A stretch of DNA of 64,000 nucleotides from Sclerodactyla briareus (GCA_026419785.1 JAODTK010005669.1:77501-141500); one strand, 5' to 3'. Counted from the first letter of the stretch, positions 22,920-35,357 are shown. Numbers and translations: made by a program. The notes: generated from the letters alone by a model not told the origin.

Positions 22920-25900
22920 ATAGACCAAGTCGTTAGGTAATGTTGTATTAAGCCCGCGTCACAAGGTTTGTCGGAGTGTATCGAACACCACCTGAACTCA
23001 TTTGGGGTGACAGCATCGTTCAAACACATGAAAACCTAGTCAATTCGAGAACAGATTGCCGAAAAGCAACGCCCCGTCTTTGAATAGTACAGAATCGATA
23101 GGCTGTTTCGGAATGATCTGCTGGATAAACAACAAGGTATACGATATCGCCCGAATCAACACATGCGGCCGGCCAGTACTGACGAGGCCCGGAGTTCGGC
23201 AGTGTATGTCCACATCAGGGAGACTAGTCGCGACATACGAGAGAATGTTGTGGTATTTAATCGAGAGGAGCAGTGCATCGACGATGAATTAAGGAAGCCA
23301 TCTGTCGATGAAGGCCAGACCAGGGGAGCTACGTTTCAACCGGTTTTACAACTGGGAGAGGCAATTGATACGGACCACGAAGGAATTTTCAGTAAAATGT
23401 AGGCCTAATTCTCCTTAATGTACCCAAATGAAAAAGATATCGATCTAGACCTATCAGACATCGAGGTACGCAACGGTCTCATCAGGCAGTATGAGGATAC
23501 GTACAGACGTTATATGGCTCTACATTTTGTATGCAAATTGCAGCTCTCAAAATGTCGTTGATTGGCATTCCAAGTTCTCCCAAATGTATACTGTTGTCGT
23601 CTCCAGCCGGTGTTTCGTACTGGATTAACCGGCTAATTCACTTTACACACTATATGAACTTACATACATAGGTCACGTGGTATCTATGAATGATGAAGTC
23701 AATATCAGGTGTAAGTTCTGCTATGGTTCTGTATTCATACTCACGGCTGGGGGAACCCATATCAGCGGAGCATATCATCATTTGCGATTTACCGTTTCCA
23801 GACAACAACGAACGAGAATCCACTAAAGTTCGCTAACACAAATCCTTTGACTTGAATCCCTCATTACCAGCGCCCACTTGTTTCAGTTTAAACAGAAGTC
23901 ACGGTGTCACATCCACACGTACACCACGTACTTTTATATATATGGTTTACAGAAAACAAACACGAAGACATCACCATACCACGTGTCGGTGTTCGGCAAA
24001 GAATCCGAAGAAAGGTGATAAAGATGTCTGGTACATTTATCAGCCAGTCTGGCATCTTGTTTAATAATTCCAGCATATTTTTTTCCATAGACGACTTGGC
24101 AACCCTTCCCTTCACTATCACCATATATGACTAATGGATATTCTAACTTGCAGTTCAACAGGACAAACCTCAATAAACCAGTCCGTGTCGGAATTAGTAG
24201 CGCGTGACGCTGTTCTGAGAATGGGGAGATATACGCCGATATACTGCCACTCAAGTATAACAAATATTTACTACAGACTCGAGGGGTCTTTGTGTCTGCA
24301 GGTCAACGTGTCGATATATGACTCCTGAATTTTGATGAACGAATATCAATCGGAAAGGAAATAGACCCACAGACTGTAAACGGACGTGAAGGAGCTTCTG
24401 TATTATATATCATAACCATGCTGAATGTAGCATGCGACGGCAGTGGTGGTCGGCTTACGTGCGGATGGTTACACTCGTGAACTGCAACAAATCACAGTTA
24501 GTCTGCAAGTATGCAATTAGTTGGCTGTCCGTAGCCCTTGTCATTTCGTAGTCTATGAACGGATCTTCGGATCTTCAGCAATACGTCCGGACCGAGACAG
24601 CCGCTCTGGCTACGAATCTACGAATTCAACCACCAGACAGACAAAAAGTAAGTTAGGTAAGAGTTCATTTATCTCTTCACAGAAGACATACTTTCGTCAT
24701 TTCCCTGCTGGACTGGGTGATGACTCGTCAGACGAACTGTTTAGCGGGAAATGATCACGCTACATGCATTCTCGACTAGTTAACTGTGCTGGCCGCTGCG
24801 TCCAGTTCTCAGATCACACTAAACCCGGAAAAGTTTATTAGGCAATACTAAACCGGTAATCTAGTAAACTAGTCGAGTTAACTAGTCCAGCCGACGGGAC
24901 ATAGCAAGGGCGCAGCCACTGTTGAAAGTTGGGGGGGGGGGCAAGGGGGGCAAACGCATATTGATGGGGGATCCGAACCGTAGTAACCTAAAACCACTGT
25001 GTGGAAAAAAGACTCATATGTGGGAGCCTTCCCGACAAGTTGGGGGTCATGACCCGGATCCCCCTAGTGGCTGGCCCTTGGTACATAAACAAACTGGCCA
25101 TACCCTGTTAGCCTGCTAAAACGACGATTATGAGGGAGCCTTTCATGATAAAATAGGGGGGCTATCGTTTCTCCGTATACATGGTCGAATATACCGACAA
25201 ATCACCGATTGTTAAAGTGTCATCCTGCCCATATGAGTGAATGATCGCCTGAACGAGGTAAAACAAGTCAAACGCCTGTTTCCACAGGCTCATGTAGGCC
25301 TAACCGTTAGGCGCAATTCACAGGCGCCCGAAAAAATGTAAGTAAGGTTAAGTTATCATATATATCTTCCTGTGTTTGATTGGCCAAAGAGATATCTTCA
25401 TCAAGGCTAACTTGTGCCCGCTCCTCGAGTCTGTAATATACACGTGAGTCGTACTATGAAAGGCTGTGCTAGAATTAAGTATGGCTGCCACACTTAGGCA
25501 GTACTACCATGTTTATATCTACGAAGGATTTAGTCACATTAAACTATGGTTATAGTGGACGTGGCTCCTCCACTCACTACAATTTACGTATTGGACTCGA
25601 CTCGTATTGAAAACGAAAAACAAGACAGATGGTTTCGAAGGACGCTGGTTACAAACCGTGGTTGTCCTGTGGTCTATACATTTAGTATGAATAAGCCTGC
25701 AACATATTTCGTATACGAACAAACAGAAACATAGGGGGACAACACTTTAAAGGCACGAGCGGTCGATTGTTTTCAATAATAAACCAAACAATAAGCACAA
25801 TTTCAGAGCTAGTGACGCTCCGAATACTCATGTTTGTGCCGTTAACAGGAGAAAGTGGTTACTTCTTTTCTTGTTCTGATTTCAGTCTACACAAATAAGT

Positions 25901-26530
25901 GGTGCTTCAATAATTCTAAATGGTAGGGATATTGTTTGTACAGACTGTAATTTTAAGAATTTGACAAAATGTAATATTCCGTAGGAGAGGGATGCGACAT
26001 AACTCCCTAAATAGCTGATGGAGTTTTTCTTATCCTTGACGAAATCAGAGGAGTATATGGAGCGTATGACATGTGTGTATGTGTAGCATTGGGTGTATGT
26101 AGATAGTGTGTATGGTGTGTGACGCCGGCTCGTGAACACGACACACGAACCTGACTGGATGGATCAAGCTTTTTAAGCCATTAGCATGTGTGTTAACCGT
26201 GATGAGTCCGGAACCGGTGTTTTTAGCCTAGATCAACTGGCATCCTTAGTTGTTTTGTGAACAGATGTCAAAGTCTGGAACCCTTCGAACATATTATACG
26301 ATATAGGAGTCCAGAACCAGTCCCAGGAATTACTTGAAGTTCCATTCAGCACTTATTTCATGTCCTCCCACCCACGAAAGCGATTTGAAAAAATCTGTCG
26401 GTCGAAAACGATGATAGTTATTGGGGCAAAATTCGTAATTTAGTGGGGAATAGGGTCCACAGTGCGGACGCGGACGGGCGACCGGGGAACATTCTACAGT
26501 TTCTTGCGGCCGGTTTACGGTTGCCGGGTG
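22920..26530. other. Non-coding or unrecognised, 3.6 kb
   Basis: Several ORFs of 60-109 codons overlap (23056-23402, 23852-24328, 24521-24754, 25534-25734), with no recognisable motif or splice pattern. A G-rich stretch (24931-24950) next to GGGCGCAGCC (24909-24918) looks like a solitary end of a G-rich TIR element, but I found no partner. TG/TA-rich sequence lies near 26068-26120. Confidence 0.3.
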
Positions 26531-26822
26531 CATAGGCGTCAATCCATCTTTCAGAAGGGCTGGGGGGGTGGGGGAAGGGAACATAAAGGGAATGAACAAC
26601 AGTCGGGGGGGGGGGGGGGGGGGGGGGGTGGGGGGGGGGGGGACGGGGGACATACATAACTCGCCGCCAAGGGGGGGGACATCATCATAACCTCCCTCGC
26701 CCGCCAAAAAAAAAAATTACTGTGTGAAAAAATGAAAGTCACAATGGGAGCATCCTTTCTCACCTCAAAATGGTGGGGGAGGGGCGGGGCACGTCCCGTC
26801 CCCCGCAGGATGAACGCCCATG
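26531..26822. mobile_element. hAT-like MITE, CAT(A/G)GGCGTC-end family
   Basis: The left end CATAGGCGTCAATCC (26531-26545) is inverted at the right as GGATGAACGCCCATG (26808-26822). Flanking 8-mers GCCGGGTG (26523-26530) and GCCGGCGG (26823-26830) agree at 6 of 8 positions. The interior is dominated by G runs (26605-26642). The ends match those of the 4.2-kb element at 31146-35349, so this is probably its short non-autonomous relative. Confidence 0.7.
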
Positions 26823-27892
26823 GCCGGCGGGTTTTTCATGAAAATTAACCAGGACGCTGATCACTATTCTCTCCAAGAGTAGAAATGGTTTGAGTGATGT
26901 GATTTTGACTGAAGTTTTTCTGTAAGAGAGGATCCATCGAACGATGGCATTTATGTGCAGTATCACGATGGCTTATTTTTGGAATATTTTCGAAGGGTCG
27001 AATTGAACTTTTAAGCGTAATTTACCCTCGAGATTTTCTCATGGGTATTTTTATTATACTTGACTTATATATATGAAATACACTGAAAATCCTCATTAGA
27101 ATATTCAACTCCCCTCTTGAACTGTGGACAGTGAACTGGCTGATCGGCCCGATTTCACTGACATTAAAAATCGGGAACGCCTTTCCCAAGTGGATATCCC
27201 TGCGGACCAGCTGGTATTTCGACCTTTGAAGTGTTAAATGTATGGGAACGGGGATTTTGTTTTTGACCGTGAAAATGAAACAGCGACTGGGGAGGGCTAA
27301 AACTGACAGAAATGGAAATATATTTGAAAGAAATGGGGTAGTGGGAAGAAGGAAAAGAATGGGGTATGGGTTGTGAGCTATGGGATTGACATATATTTTT
27401 CTCAGAAAATGCCCAGGAAACGTAAATGATGGAGACTAGCATCGACCGACAACAACGAAAACATTCCAAACGAGTCACTTTTCACAACGTCGCAAAATTG
27501 AGTCTGTCGTTTTTATGCTCGAAATTGAATCGATTTTGATAATTGAAACGTTTATTTCATCTACTATTGCCAACGATCCGAATTGGATCCGACAATGGAA
27601 ATGAGAGAATGCGAATAATTCAATCATTTCATTTTGTTGAAGACTTCTCAGACTCCGCGGTATAAACCACAATAATGTGGCACCGGTCATAAGGAGGGTC
27701 ATTAGCTATGGCACCCGGATCAAGGGGCAGTTTCTGTAATGTTTGCATCTAGGCATGTTCATCGTAATAATTCTTCCCTCTTAATTTGCCAGCTAAGCCT
27801 TAATCCACCCTGCTGGGGATTTAACGAGAACAACGCAGTAATTCCGGGACCAACATCCACGGGTTATCTCAAACCGCGTTTCCACGAGTGTA
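26823..27892. other. Upstream of the TRIM gene; nothing recognised
   Basis: No promoter element could be assigned with confidence. Minus-strand ORFs 27164-27478 and 27475-27702 are unsupported. Confidence 0.35.
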
Positions 27893-30075
27893 ATGGCTGC
27901 CCATATTGACCGCCTGTTGCCAAAACTCGATGAAGTCTGCCGGTGTCCGATCTGCTCGAATCGACTTAGCGATCCTAAGCTACTGACTTGTCCCTCCTCG
28001 ATTCTGTCGGGACTGCCTGGAGGTGAAACTCCGAGAAAAGAGCGAGAGTGGTTTATTTACGTGCCCGATATGTCGGACCTCGATGGAGGTGCCTCGGAAG
28101 GCCTATGAGCATAGCACTGACCGACGCATGGAGAACATAATCAGATGCACCGAGGTAATAACGGCGCTGAAGGATACCCAGGCAGCTCGTGACTGTGGTG
28201 AATGTTCTACCGCGAAAAGCTGTAGCAGTTATTGCTTTAAATGTTCTTATTATATATGTGACGAGTGTCAACACTTCCACGTCACCAGGGCTTCTTTAAA
28301 GAGTCACCAAGATTCTGTTCTTTCTCTGAGGGAAACCAACGGGAACGAGCTAACGGTTGAGGACATAGAGCGAGTTCAAACACACACTGGTATAATCAGT
28401 CACCACAAGAATATGTTCCAACGTCTGGTCTGTGTCAGTTGTGATGAAGTGTTCATCTGTGAACTTTGTGCCACTCGGTATCACAGAGGACACCAAATTG
28501 AGGATGTCACATCCGTGGCGAAGCAGTCGTTCGACCAGCTTCAGAGCAAGACAAAACAGTTGGCCTCGACTAAGGGTCGAATGGAGGAAGTAGTGTCTAA
28601 GATAGATTTCATGCAGAGCGAGCAGGGCAAACATGAACTGTATCGCAGATTAGAGATGTCCCACCAAAGAAACGTATCACTGATAAAAGTAGGGAAGTGC
28701 CTAATTGAGTCAGAAGCAGAGCGTAGGTGCTTGGAGATAAGGAATCAATTTAAGGCCCAAAAATCCAAAATCGAGCATATGGTAGAGGCTATCAATGAAG
28801 AAATTAGGAAGGAATATCAAACCACGTTGAATAAAATAATTGAGTCTGAGAAGAGGGAGTTAGAGAGTGTAACCACAAGAAAGGAAAACCAGCTTAACAG
28901 AAGCCAGCAACAAACGGAGATTCGAATCAAAACTTCGAGCGTTTGGCAGAACTGATAGATGCGTTGAAGTTAGAAGAGGCGAGGTGTACAATTCAGCTGT
29001 TTATTGTAAAACAATGATCTCTTCAAAACAGTTGAAAATACATGTCTCTCTCTGAACGAATGCTGAACTTAGGCAATAACATGGAGATTATCGAATGTTC
29101 GAGCACGGTCTGTGCGGGTATACAGGATCTACTTTTCAGAATGAATAGGCAAATTGCATCACTGGAGTCGTTACTGTTGAGGCAAACTACCCTTATAATG
29201 TCCCGACCGTACAGCTTCTGGAATATGATTCGGAGGCCACAGCAGAACAGCCGAGCTCAGAAAGCGATTTAAGGTCCGGAACCCTTCGGCGACAACAGTG
29301 ACAGTATCATTGTGAGCTCCAAAGGGAGTTAGCGTGGTCTCCGCCCACGGTCCTTGCAAGTCGCATTTCTCCGTTATCGATATCAACGGAGAACTCATCA
29401 GGATACAACCTTTCGGAAGCACTATTATATCTCCGAATAGACTCTGCACTCCGATGAAGCAAAACGAGATGGCAATGGTGTGTCCTCCAAACGAGATCAG
29501 CGTGTGGAGTTTACACCGGGACAAAGAGGTCTCAGTCGTCGGATGACTGACGTACTAGACCTGAGTAGACACGGCGGAGTGAGGTGCGTCACTTCTGACC
29601 CTTGCACCAATTCCTTGTACGTTGGATTCTTCGACTGCCGGAAGATCTACGTCTTCGACGAGCGACTCCAATATCGCAAGTTCATCGCCCTCAGCCAGTG
29701 TCCTAAGTGGCCGTACGACCTGCACATCAGCCAAAAAAACAGCTCCTCGTCTGTGATTTGTCCGGCCGGGTAGCGTTTGCTGTCGACTTGACCGGGAACC
29801 TCTCTACAGGTTCGGCAAACCGAGTGGGGACTCTGAGGAGTGGCGTCCCTTGAGCGTATGCGCAGACGGGTGTGGGCTTGTTTACGTGCTGTGGCAGAAC
29901 GCACGCTGCACCAAGGCTATGGTTGTACAGTACGGTGGGAATGACGGCAGTATATCGCGACCAGACAAGTCACTAAGGACGCCTGTCGTATTACCACTCT
30001 GGAAACGACAACAGAGAGGAAACTGCTGCTTATAACTCAGAAATTGAGGAAGCTGCAAACATTCAGTTTGGTGAG
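27893..30075 (+). pseudogene. TRIM-type RING/B-box gene, intronless, with multiple frameshifts
   Basis: The ATG at 27893 starts MAAHIDRLLPKLDEV followed by a RING: CRCPICSNRLSDPKLLTC, then after a one-base shift near 27990-28005 FCRDCLEV and FTCPICRTS. The 310-codon frame (28023-28955) then gives a B-box1-like C..C-rich segment (CGECSTAKSC...CFKC...CDEC), B-box2 (VCVSCDEVFICELC...RGHQ) and a long coiled coil to about 28950. Further shifts follow. The C-terminal third encodes short beta-propeller/NHL-like repeats (VIDINGELIRI, VRCVTSDP, LYVGFFDCRKIYVFDE, LLVCDLSGRVAFAVD) and ends around RITTLETTTERKLLLI and QKLRKLQ near 30050. Such TRIM2/3/56-like single-exon genes are E3 ubiquitin ligases, often multicopy in invertebrates. 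About eight shifts in 2.2 kb, with few nonsense substitutions, fit either a young pseudogene or base-level assembly errors. Confidence 0.8.
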
Positions 30076-30091
30076 TTTATTCATGAATTTG

Positions 30092-30497
30092 AAGGTAAAG
30101 TCCAGCCAAATTAATACTCCTTTTGGTGTTATGTTATTAAAGAGAATGAAACATCATTCAAATATCACTTCGTTCCAGGTTTATAGCATGTTCGGTTAGG
30201 AAGATATTGCTTCCTCAAATTTCATATAATTTGTGATTTGGGCAAACTGGCAACCTTTTTATGATGTCATATCTACCATAGTGTAAGGAAATAGTCAAAA
30301 TTCGTAGATATGACGTCATCAAATGTGCCAATTTGCAAAATTGCCAACTAAGCAGTGATGAATTAATTGTCTCTCAAATCAAAATTCGTAACTTTCTAAC
30401 CGAGCATGCTATGAACATGGAACAAAGTTTGTTGGCAAGAAGTGATGGCTGATTCTCAACTACACAATAATTTAAATATTCAGCTGGACTTTCCCTT
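30092..30497. mobile_element. Palindromic fold-back MITE next to the TRIM 3' end
   Basis: The end AAGGTAAAGTCCAGC (30092-30106) is inverted at 30483-30497 with one mismatch. The interior is itself a long imperfect palindrome: ATAGCATGTTCGGTTAG on the left pairs with its inverse near 30393-30410, and TGATGTCATATCTAC pairs with GTAGATATGACGTCATCA in the centre. It is about 406 bp and non-coding. Confidence 0.75.
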
Positions 30498-31137
30498 TAA
30501 CGTGCGTTGTTAGTGAATTTTTTTTTTTTTTTTTTTTTTTTTTAACGAAAAACAACAAATAACTCAAATGTCAAATCCAGTTATTTTGGATCCAATGAGC
30601 TGTCAGAAACCAAACCAGCGGCTCCAACAGAATGTTTCAAACGCACAACCAAATCGATTTGATATTTGTATGTAGAGCTACGTATATAAAGCCTACATTT
30701 TGTTCCCTACATCTTGTGGTATTCTCAATGTGTTCACCTCCTGCGCGGTGGTTGGCATTGACGTTGATATATACAGAGCTCGCAGTTTACATGCACGCCA
30801 TTGTCGTGAGGCCATGCTCAGGTACGTTCTACAGTTGGCCTAACCTGGCCTGTGAAGTCTTTAGTTTAGTATAGGTTCCAGAGCAGCTTTCGTTATTTGC
30901 ATTGTAACGACACAGTTGAGTAAACTCATAAACACCCTGGATAATGAACATTGAAGCGTTCTTAGCATATTTTTCTCTGCTAAAAATAAACACTGGCGAT
31001 TTTTTTTTTTTTTTGGGCAGGTTTCGCATGCATGAGTGAGTCCATCAACCGTCTCTATACTACAAAGCATTATAGTTACTATTGTGCCCGTCCTTTGCTT
31101 TGCAATTAAGCGTTCTACAACGTATAGCTTGTGACAT
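30498..31137. other. Non-coding; poly-T runs
   Basis: T runs at 30520-30543 and 30999-31014. ORFs are short and unsupported. Confidence 0.4.
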
Positions 31138-31200
31138 GCTTGAGTCATGGGCGTCGATCTGGGGGGGGGGGGCAGGGGGATCACGTTCCCCCACGTTTCG

Positions 31201-31245
31201 AAGTGGGGGGGGGACATCATATCAAATGTCCCCCCCCCCCACTTT
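31201..31245. repeat. G/C hairpin near the left end of the 4.2-kb element
   Basis: AAGTGGGGGGGGGACAT (31201-31217) is followed within ten bases by its inverse ATGTCCC...CACTTT, so a stable hairpin with a homopolymer stem can form. Confidence 0.85.
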
Positions 31246-32118
31246 TTGATCCTCGATGGAGACGAAATTACATGTCCGTTTACACACGTATTTGTTAAGT
31301 TTCTATGTGCGATGAAAATACTGAGAAAGCAGCCTTACAAAGACCACAATAGCCTTGATTTCAACCTGATTGTCCACAATTTCCGCGCGCTACGCGCGCA
31401 GACGACCTGCGCCTCCTGTTTCTTTAGTGTCGTGAGCAATGCATCTTGGAGGTTTATTCTGGGGACATGAAGCTTCTATGCAAGTATTCTCACTCAGAAA
31501 CATAAGTGAGGCTATAATCTTTTTTTTTTTTTAAATAAAGATCGACTCACAATAAAATGTCCATTGATAGCACGAGCGGCGTTGGCATATCGAGGCGGAT
31601 GAAGGGTCAGACTGCTCCAACACATTATGGAAGTTAAAGCAAGTTTGCAGATCGAGGAACAACCGCTTGGGCAAATAATAGCAACAATTAGGGACAGGCA
31701 CACCTGCCAAAGTGGATAAATTGCTCAGTGCCAGCAGAGTGTCGCGATTTCTCTTGTCGAAAGCCCGATGAATGAGCAAAAGTTTGTCAATCTTGTCAAG
31801 GTCGGACGTTGTGGTTTTAGTCCAAATTTCCAGAGGCCAATACACATAATTGTGATCGGCGCTGCCTGGAAAATATTTGTCTCCCTTCATACGCCGTCAG
31901 TCTTTTAACACACCTATTTTTCACATGTTACAGGCAAACGCCGTATTACTTTCAACAAGAGTTTCAATTTCGTGGCTGCATGACTCTCTCAACAAATGTT
32001 AAACTTATGTGTTAGCCTATATCAATAAGTAGCCGAGATCTTCGAATTTCAAAATTAGAAATACATTCCAGATCAATTCTCCACAATGCACCGTGCCAAA
32101 TCACACTCTTCCCTAAGC

Positions 32119-32480
32119 CAAGGGTTTCCTAACTGGGGTGCATGAACCCCCAGGGGGGTGCATGGGCCCCTTCCAGGGGGTTCGTGAAACATTTCTGAAA
32201 TTATGAATTTTCAGGAGCATGTTGCAAATGATATATCATCTCTGGTCGCCATTCGATTACAATCAGTTTTATTAAGCATTAATGATTCACTTGAATTGAG
32301 GGATCTGTGAAACGTCGCAATCACAGTAATTGTACTATACCATTGACTTGATCTTTTACAAGGCACCGTTGAGCGTATTTTATATTTTATCACTCAGATG
32401 TCTTGAAAACTGGGGGTTCGTGGACAAATCTGGCCTCCACAGGGGGTTCGTTAGGGAGGAAAAGTAGGGGAAACCCATGA
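32119..32480 (-). mobile_element. Nested hAT MITE, perhaps retaining a piece of transposase C-terminus
   Basis: Ends CAAGGGTTTCC (32119-32129) and GGAAACCCATG (32470-32480) are inverted with one mismatch. Flanking 8-mers CCCTAAGC (32111-32118) and ACTTAAGC (32481-32488) match at 6 of 8. The ends are followed by GGGGTGCATGAACCCC- and GGGGGTTCGT-type sequence common in hAT elements. On the minus strand, 32300-32211 encodes SLMLNKTDCNRMATRDDISF, faintly like the hAT dimerisation region (KTKYRNRL.VRDDL...); this part is weak. Confidence 0.7.
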
Positions 32481-33884
32481 CTTAAGCTGTCCCGACAGAG
32501 TGCGGAACTAAAGGGGTCGATCGGTAAGGGGTATCTCTTCTCCAACTCGCGAAAATGTTACTTTGCCAGGGCGAAAAACTATATTTTGCACAGCAATTCT
32601 GCAGAATATCAGTATATTAAATGCAATAGGCTATATTATTACTAACATTTTTCGAGAGTTGAAAAAAAAATATTTGCAACTGAAATAAGGCACAACAATA
32701 TAGGGCCTCAATCAGGGCTGAAAAAGCGACCCTTCCGAATCCTCTTTTATTTTGATCGATGTCCAAACAAATATGCCGGAATTTTGTCCGTTTCGGATCC
32801 TGAGAGTTGTTTCGCTTGTCAGTCTTGTGACCAACGTGCACCGAAAGCTATGAGATTCCTGTGCAAACTATTTTCATGAGTGCAATTTTGTAACTCGGGC
32901 ATATTTTACAAATAGCCGGCTAGACATTGCATTTCTAGCCAGCTGAAGGCATAGATGTACGATGCACTCCAACTTGAACAATATATATCTTGCACTTCAA
33001 TTTCAACAGAAACACTTCGTGGACCCATGGTCCGGAACAGACAGCAAAAGAATTGTGGAGCGAGTCGATATATTTCCTACAGTTAATGGCTATATAGGAA
33101 TGTATATGTTAGTTACCAAAAACCCAGCAAGAAAGGTGTAATTCTAGCAAAGATGAGGAGCAATTCTTTAAATTATAGACTATACCAGGAAACGTGCGAA
33201 AACTAGCACCTTTCCACTTGTGTGTTCTACTTCATGGGATGCAACAAATTCGAACAACTTTGTGATATCAGCCAAAAATTTCATCGAAAGAAACGGGTAA
33301 GAGGCAAAACAAAAATTTATAACCTGGGTTCTCTAGAATGGCTTACCGGTCTGACTTCCAGGCGTTCCCCCTATAGAACACAACTGAAGACATTCGGTGG
33401 TCCCATGGAAGGTAGGATTCAGTACGACCAATAACCAAAAGAAGAGAACTTACTATCCTTGGAGCCTAGAGGTTAGCACATTTTGGCACGAGAAAATCAC
33501 ATTTTAGAGCATGGATTTGCCCCTAAAGACAAAACTTTTCAAAGGGTACGGGCAAACCCGGAGTCCCCTCTCACAGCGCCCTAGTAAATGTTAGCCCCTC
33601 GCCTAGTCAGAAATGTCTTACGTCAATGCTGCCAACAGAGTGAAGAATGAATCTAGAACCATCAGTGACCAGCAGAACATGAAATCACATGGCACTTACT
33701 AATTCCGCAAGGCAATAATACCTTCACCCAATAAATCATTCGAGTTACGCCCCAGTCTGGACAAGAGTAACTAGGCTACATAGTTGTTCACAATTTACTA
33801 ATTGTAAATCCAAACTGCTTTGATTTCTAGCTAAGGAATTACCAATCGCGTAGCCCTTCAAAGAGCGCAAAGTTTTTCTGGGAT

Positions 33885-34060
33885 GAGAAATGCGGGGGAA
33901 ATTTGGACAGAAAAAAAGGCAAAAGTGAAGGAAATGCCCAAAATGTCTGCCTGAAAAACATGCATTTTTTTTCGCGCGCTCCGCACGCGAAGGTGTTATT
34001 CTGTCTTTCTATTCAGACAAAACATTTTCTGCCCTATATTAGAAAGAAGCCGTACACCTA
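33885..34060. repeat. Interspersed repeat B, copy 1 (right half of a TIR element)
   Basis: GGAAATTTGG, AAAAAAAGGCAAAAGTG and CGCGCGCTCCGCACGCG followed by GCCGTACACCTATG match, in order and orientation, the stretch 34830-35015. The closing CCGTACACCTATG resembles an inverted TIR. No left mate was found. Confidence 0.55.
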
Positions 34061-34829
34061 TGCAGCGCATCAGCTTTTTTTTCTTTCGAACCGCATATCG
34101 CTAATTGGCAAACATTTTATACAACTCGGGCTTGTGAGGGATTTTTTTTGTCAACCCCAATTTAGGTGACAATATAAATCGGTAGAGTACTTCACGGATG
34201 CGTACAGAACTGGGGAAGTTGGGGCGAATCAGTCATAATATACGAGGTCGGGTCGGGAGTCGCAGGAAAAATTGAGAGTGAAAACACAAACGAAAAATAC
34301 CCAAATCTGGAGAAATAATGGAATTTTTTTTTGGCAAAGTAAAAATTAAAAGTTTTTTAATATGAATTAAATATTCCAAAACACACGAAAAATTCGTTTC
34401 GCATAAGTACTGATTTAAGTCGGTGTTGTGCATATAAACTGCAATGAAATCCACTAACCTTTTTGAGTATGGGTGAGTTGGTTTGCCCCAATCTACTGAA
34501 CCTGTGAACGTGTACCGTGCACCTGGTCATAGCGGGTGTGCAGTGGTCACAGTGATAAGTCATAATTTGAAATTATCTCAGTCCACTATCAGGTGCGGAT
34601 CCCAGGTGGAGATCTGGACCCCACTACGGCCGAAATCGAAGAATTACCAAGTAGTGCATACATTTTCAAATGTTTCGAGCGCAATGGTGTTTTTCTACCA
34701 GGCGTTGTGAATATGCGATGTAATGCTTCGAATCATTTGTTCACTCAAATAATTTCAGAAGCCTTGGAGGCAGACCCCCCCCCCCCCCCCCCTCATTTTT
34801 TCTGAGAATGAAAAATCCGGGCAAAAACA

Positions 34830-35015
34830 TCATGGGAAAAATTTGGGAGGAAAAAAGGCAAAGTGGAAAAATGCCTTAATTTTTAACAAGAAAAAAAAAA
34901 AAAAAAAATCGCGCGCTTCGCGCGTGCTGGTACTTTCCGATGAGGGACTTGAAAAAATCGGGCAAATTTTTCTATGACCGCCAAATTGGAATGGTTCCGT
35001 ACGCCTATGGCTTTC
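34830..35015. repeat. Interspersed repeat B, copy 2
   Basis: Same order of blocks as 33885-34060: AAATTTGGGAGGAAAAAAGG, a poly-A run, CGCGCGCTTCGCGCGTG (a near-palindrome) and TTCCGTACGCCTATGG at the end. Confidence 0.6.
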
Positions 35016-35357
35016 CCTTCATTCCCATCAGGGACCGTTCGGTAGACCGCTGAATCCCATGCAAACAAAGCCAGAGTAGAGAAGGTAATAAAGAGATACC
35101 ATGTGTGATAAGCGATAAATCATCTTAGTATGCACAATGACAACTTTTTTGTTTGTCTCTTACTCAAATCACACATGTAGATGTTTGCTATGTGAGCCTG
35201 TCAAGTGCCGTTTCCGGCGATCTAGAGGGTATGAAAAGCTAAAAATTTCCTTTGTACGCTTCGCGCCAACCAATGGTGACGCTCCGCTTAGATGGTAAAT
35301 TGCATTCGATTGTCCCCCCCCCACTTTTCAGGACGGATCGACGCCCATGGCTTGAGT

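Larger units (their letters stand above)
31146..35349. mobile_element. 4.2-kb hAT-like DNA transposon (degenerate, with nested insertions)
   Basis: The left end CATGGGCGTCGATC (31146-31159) is perfectly inverted at the right as GATCGACGCCCATG (35336-35349). The flanks carry a perfect 8-bp duplication, GCTTGAGT, at 31138-31145 and 35350-35357. An 8-bp duplication plus CA...TG ends fits hAT-type transposition. Both ends have subterminal poly-G/poly-C (GTGGGGGGGGGACAT and its inverse). The interior of 4.2 kb could once have held a transposase, but I cannot recognise one. It contains a younger hAT MITE (32119-32480) and two copies of another repeat (about 33885-34060 and 34830-35015). The 119-codon minus ORF 31531-31890 is unassigned. 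Confidence 0.75.
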
